A DNA stretch of 64,000 nt from Paraphysomonas bandaiensis (Eukaryota > Chrysophyceae). The number at the start of each line of letters is the position of its first letter. Positions within the stretch are counted from its first letter, which is position 1. The position numbers were made by a program, and so were the translations under genes. Shown piece by piece: positions 63,800 to 64,000 of the stretch. The DNA is taken from positions 62,001 through 126,000 of the forward strand of contig CBFFRP010000434.1 in assembly GCA_965644295.1 (NCBI GenBank), given 5' to 3'. Below the pieces are notes generated by a model. It was not told the DNA's origin. It saw nothing but the letters and a program-made list of their open reading frames with translations, and made no database searches.

Positions 63800-64000
63800 C
63801 ACAAGTGGGAAGCACTTGAGATGTTCACCTTAAGGACTCAAAAATCCTGAAGTCAGTAGATGTCAGGTATATCAACATTCCTCTTGATCACTGTGTTTTC
63901 TTTGAGCGATAGAGCGAAAATGGTTGCACCTTGGTGCTTGCGGTGACACACAAGCTACTTTCGTAGCGTTAAATAGTAGAATATCAGAGTTAAGCACTAG
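63800..64000 (+). repeat. R1 interspersed repeat, copy D (rear half, partial)
   Basis: Aligns with the rear half of copies A and B: caccttaaggactca matches cgccttaagaactca, and the end (ttgcaccttggtgcttgcgg, cgtagcgttaaatagta) is almost identical. About 60 bp of extra sequence (63842-63903) separates those two parts. The copy is cut by the window edge. Confidence 0.6.

Overview
This is nuclear DNA from a microbial eukaryote. Almost every gene is split by short GT-AG introns, mostly 41 to 120 bp, and nothing resembles an operon. Gene content suggests a protist of the stramenopile/SAR kind or an alga: a plant-type EF-hand cation exchanger (NCL), a plant-type short tRNase Z, an AP2 DNA-binding domain inside a CHD-type remodeler, a DUF-like prolyl 4-hydroxylase, and hAT transposon relics. 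I cannot name the species.

Layout from left to right: a small Cys-rich secreted protein (1608-2335); STE20/MST-type kinase (3313-5206, -) opposite a PH-domain protein (5809-6282, +); NCL-type Ca2+/cation exchanger (8229-10260, -) opposite a four-helix membrane protein (10697-11536, +); tRNase Z (12607-13615, +); prolyl 4-hydroxylase (14389-16072, -) opposite an IGHMBP2-like helicase (16419-21157, +); a nested transposon island (21416-22292); PC-esterase-like secreted protein (22483-23814, -) opposite a Dot1-like methyltransferase fold (24144-24917, +). A 14.6-kb satellite array of about 58 units, mostly 255 bp, fills 25888-40484. After it come a three-KH RNA-binding protein (40877-42523, -) preceded by a 570-bp CATA microsatellite, a transposon graveyard (43390-44350), an unrecognised nuclear-looking protein (44604-46269, -) opposite a small KOW-like coiled-coil protein (46577-47111, +), a broken hAT transposon (about 47150-48375), a 2,270-residue multi-domain CHD remodeler (48925-56577, -) opposite a secreted unknown (57338-58692, +), and V-ATPase subunit B (59839-61491, -) opposite an MRH/EGF membrane protein (61974-63060, +).

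The gene models were rebuilt by hand from splice signals. For each multi-exon gene the summed exon lengths are a multiple of three and the joins keep frame, which is the main support for the coordinates. Fourteen of the seventeen genes form seven head-to-head pairs whose start codons lie 308-761 bp apart. Four of those shared 5' intervals are dense in the palindrome GTAC.

The most unusual content is the remodeler, whose domain order appears to be zinc ribbon, chromodomain, bromodomain, PHD, chromodomain, PDZ, AP2, NUMOD1-like helix-turn-helix, SNF2 ATPase. The next most unusual are the homogenised satellite with a 399-bp higher-order block at its left edge, and a three-level transposon nest with a readable solo LTR. 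Domain names are from reading motifs by eye; no database search was run.
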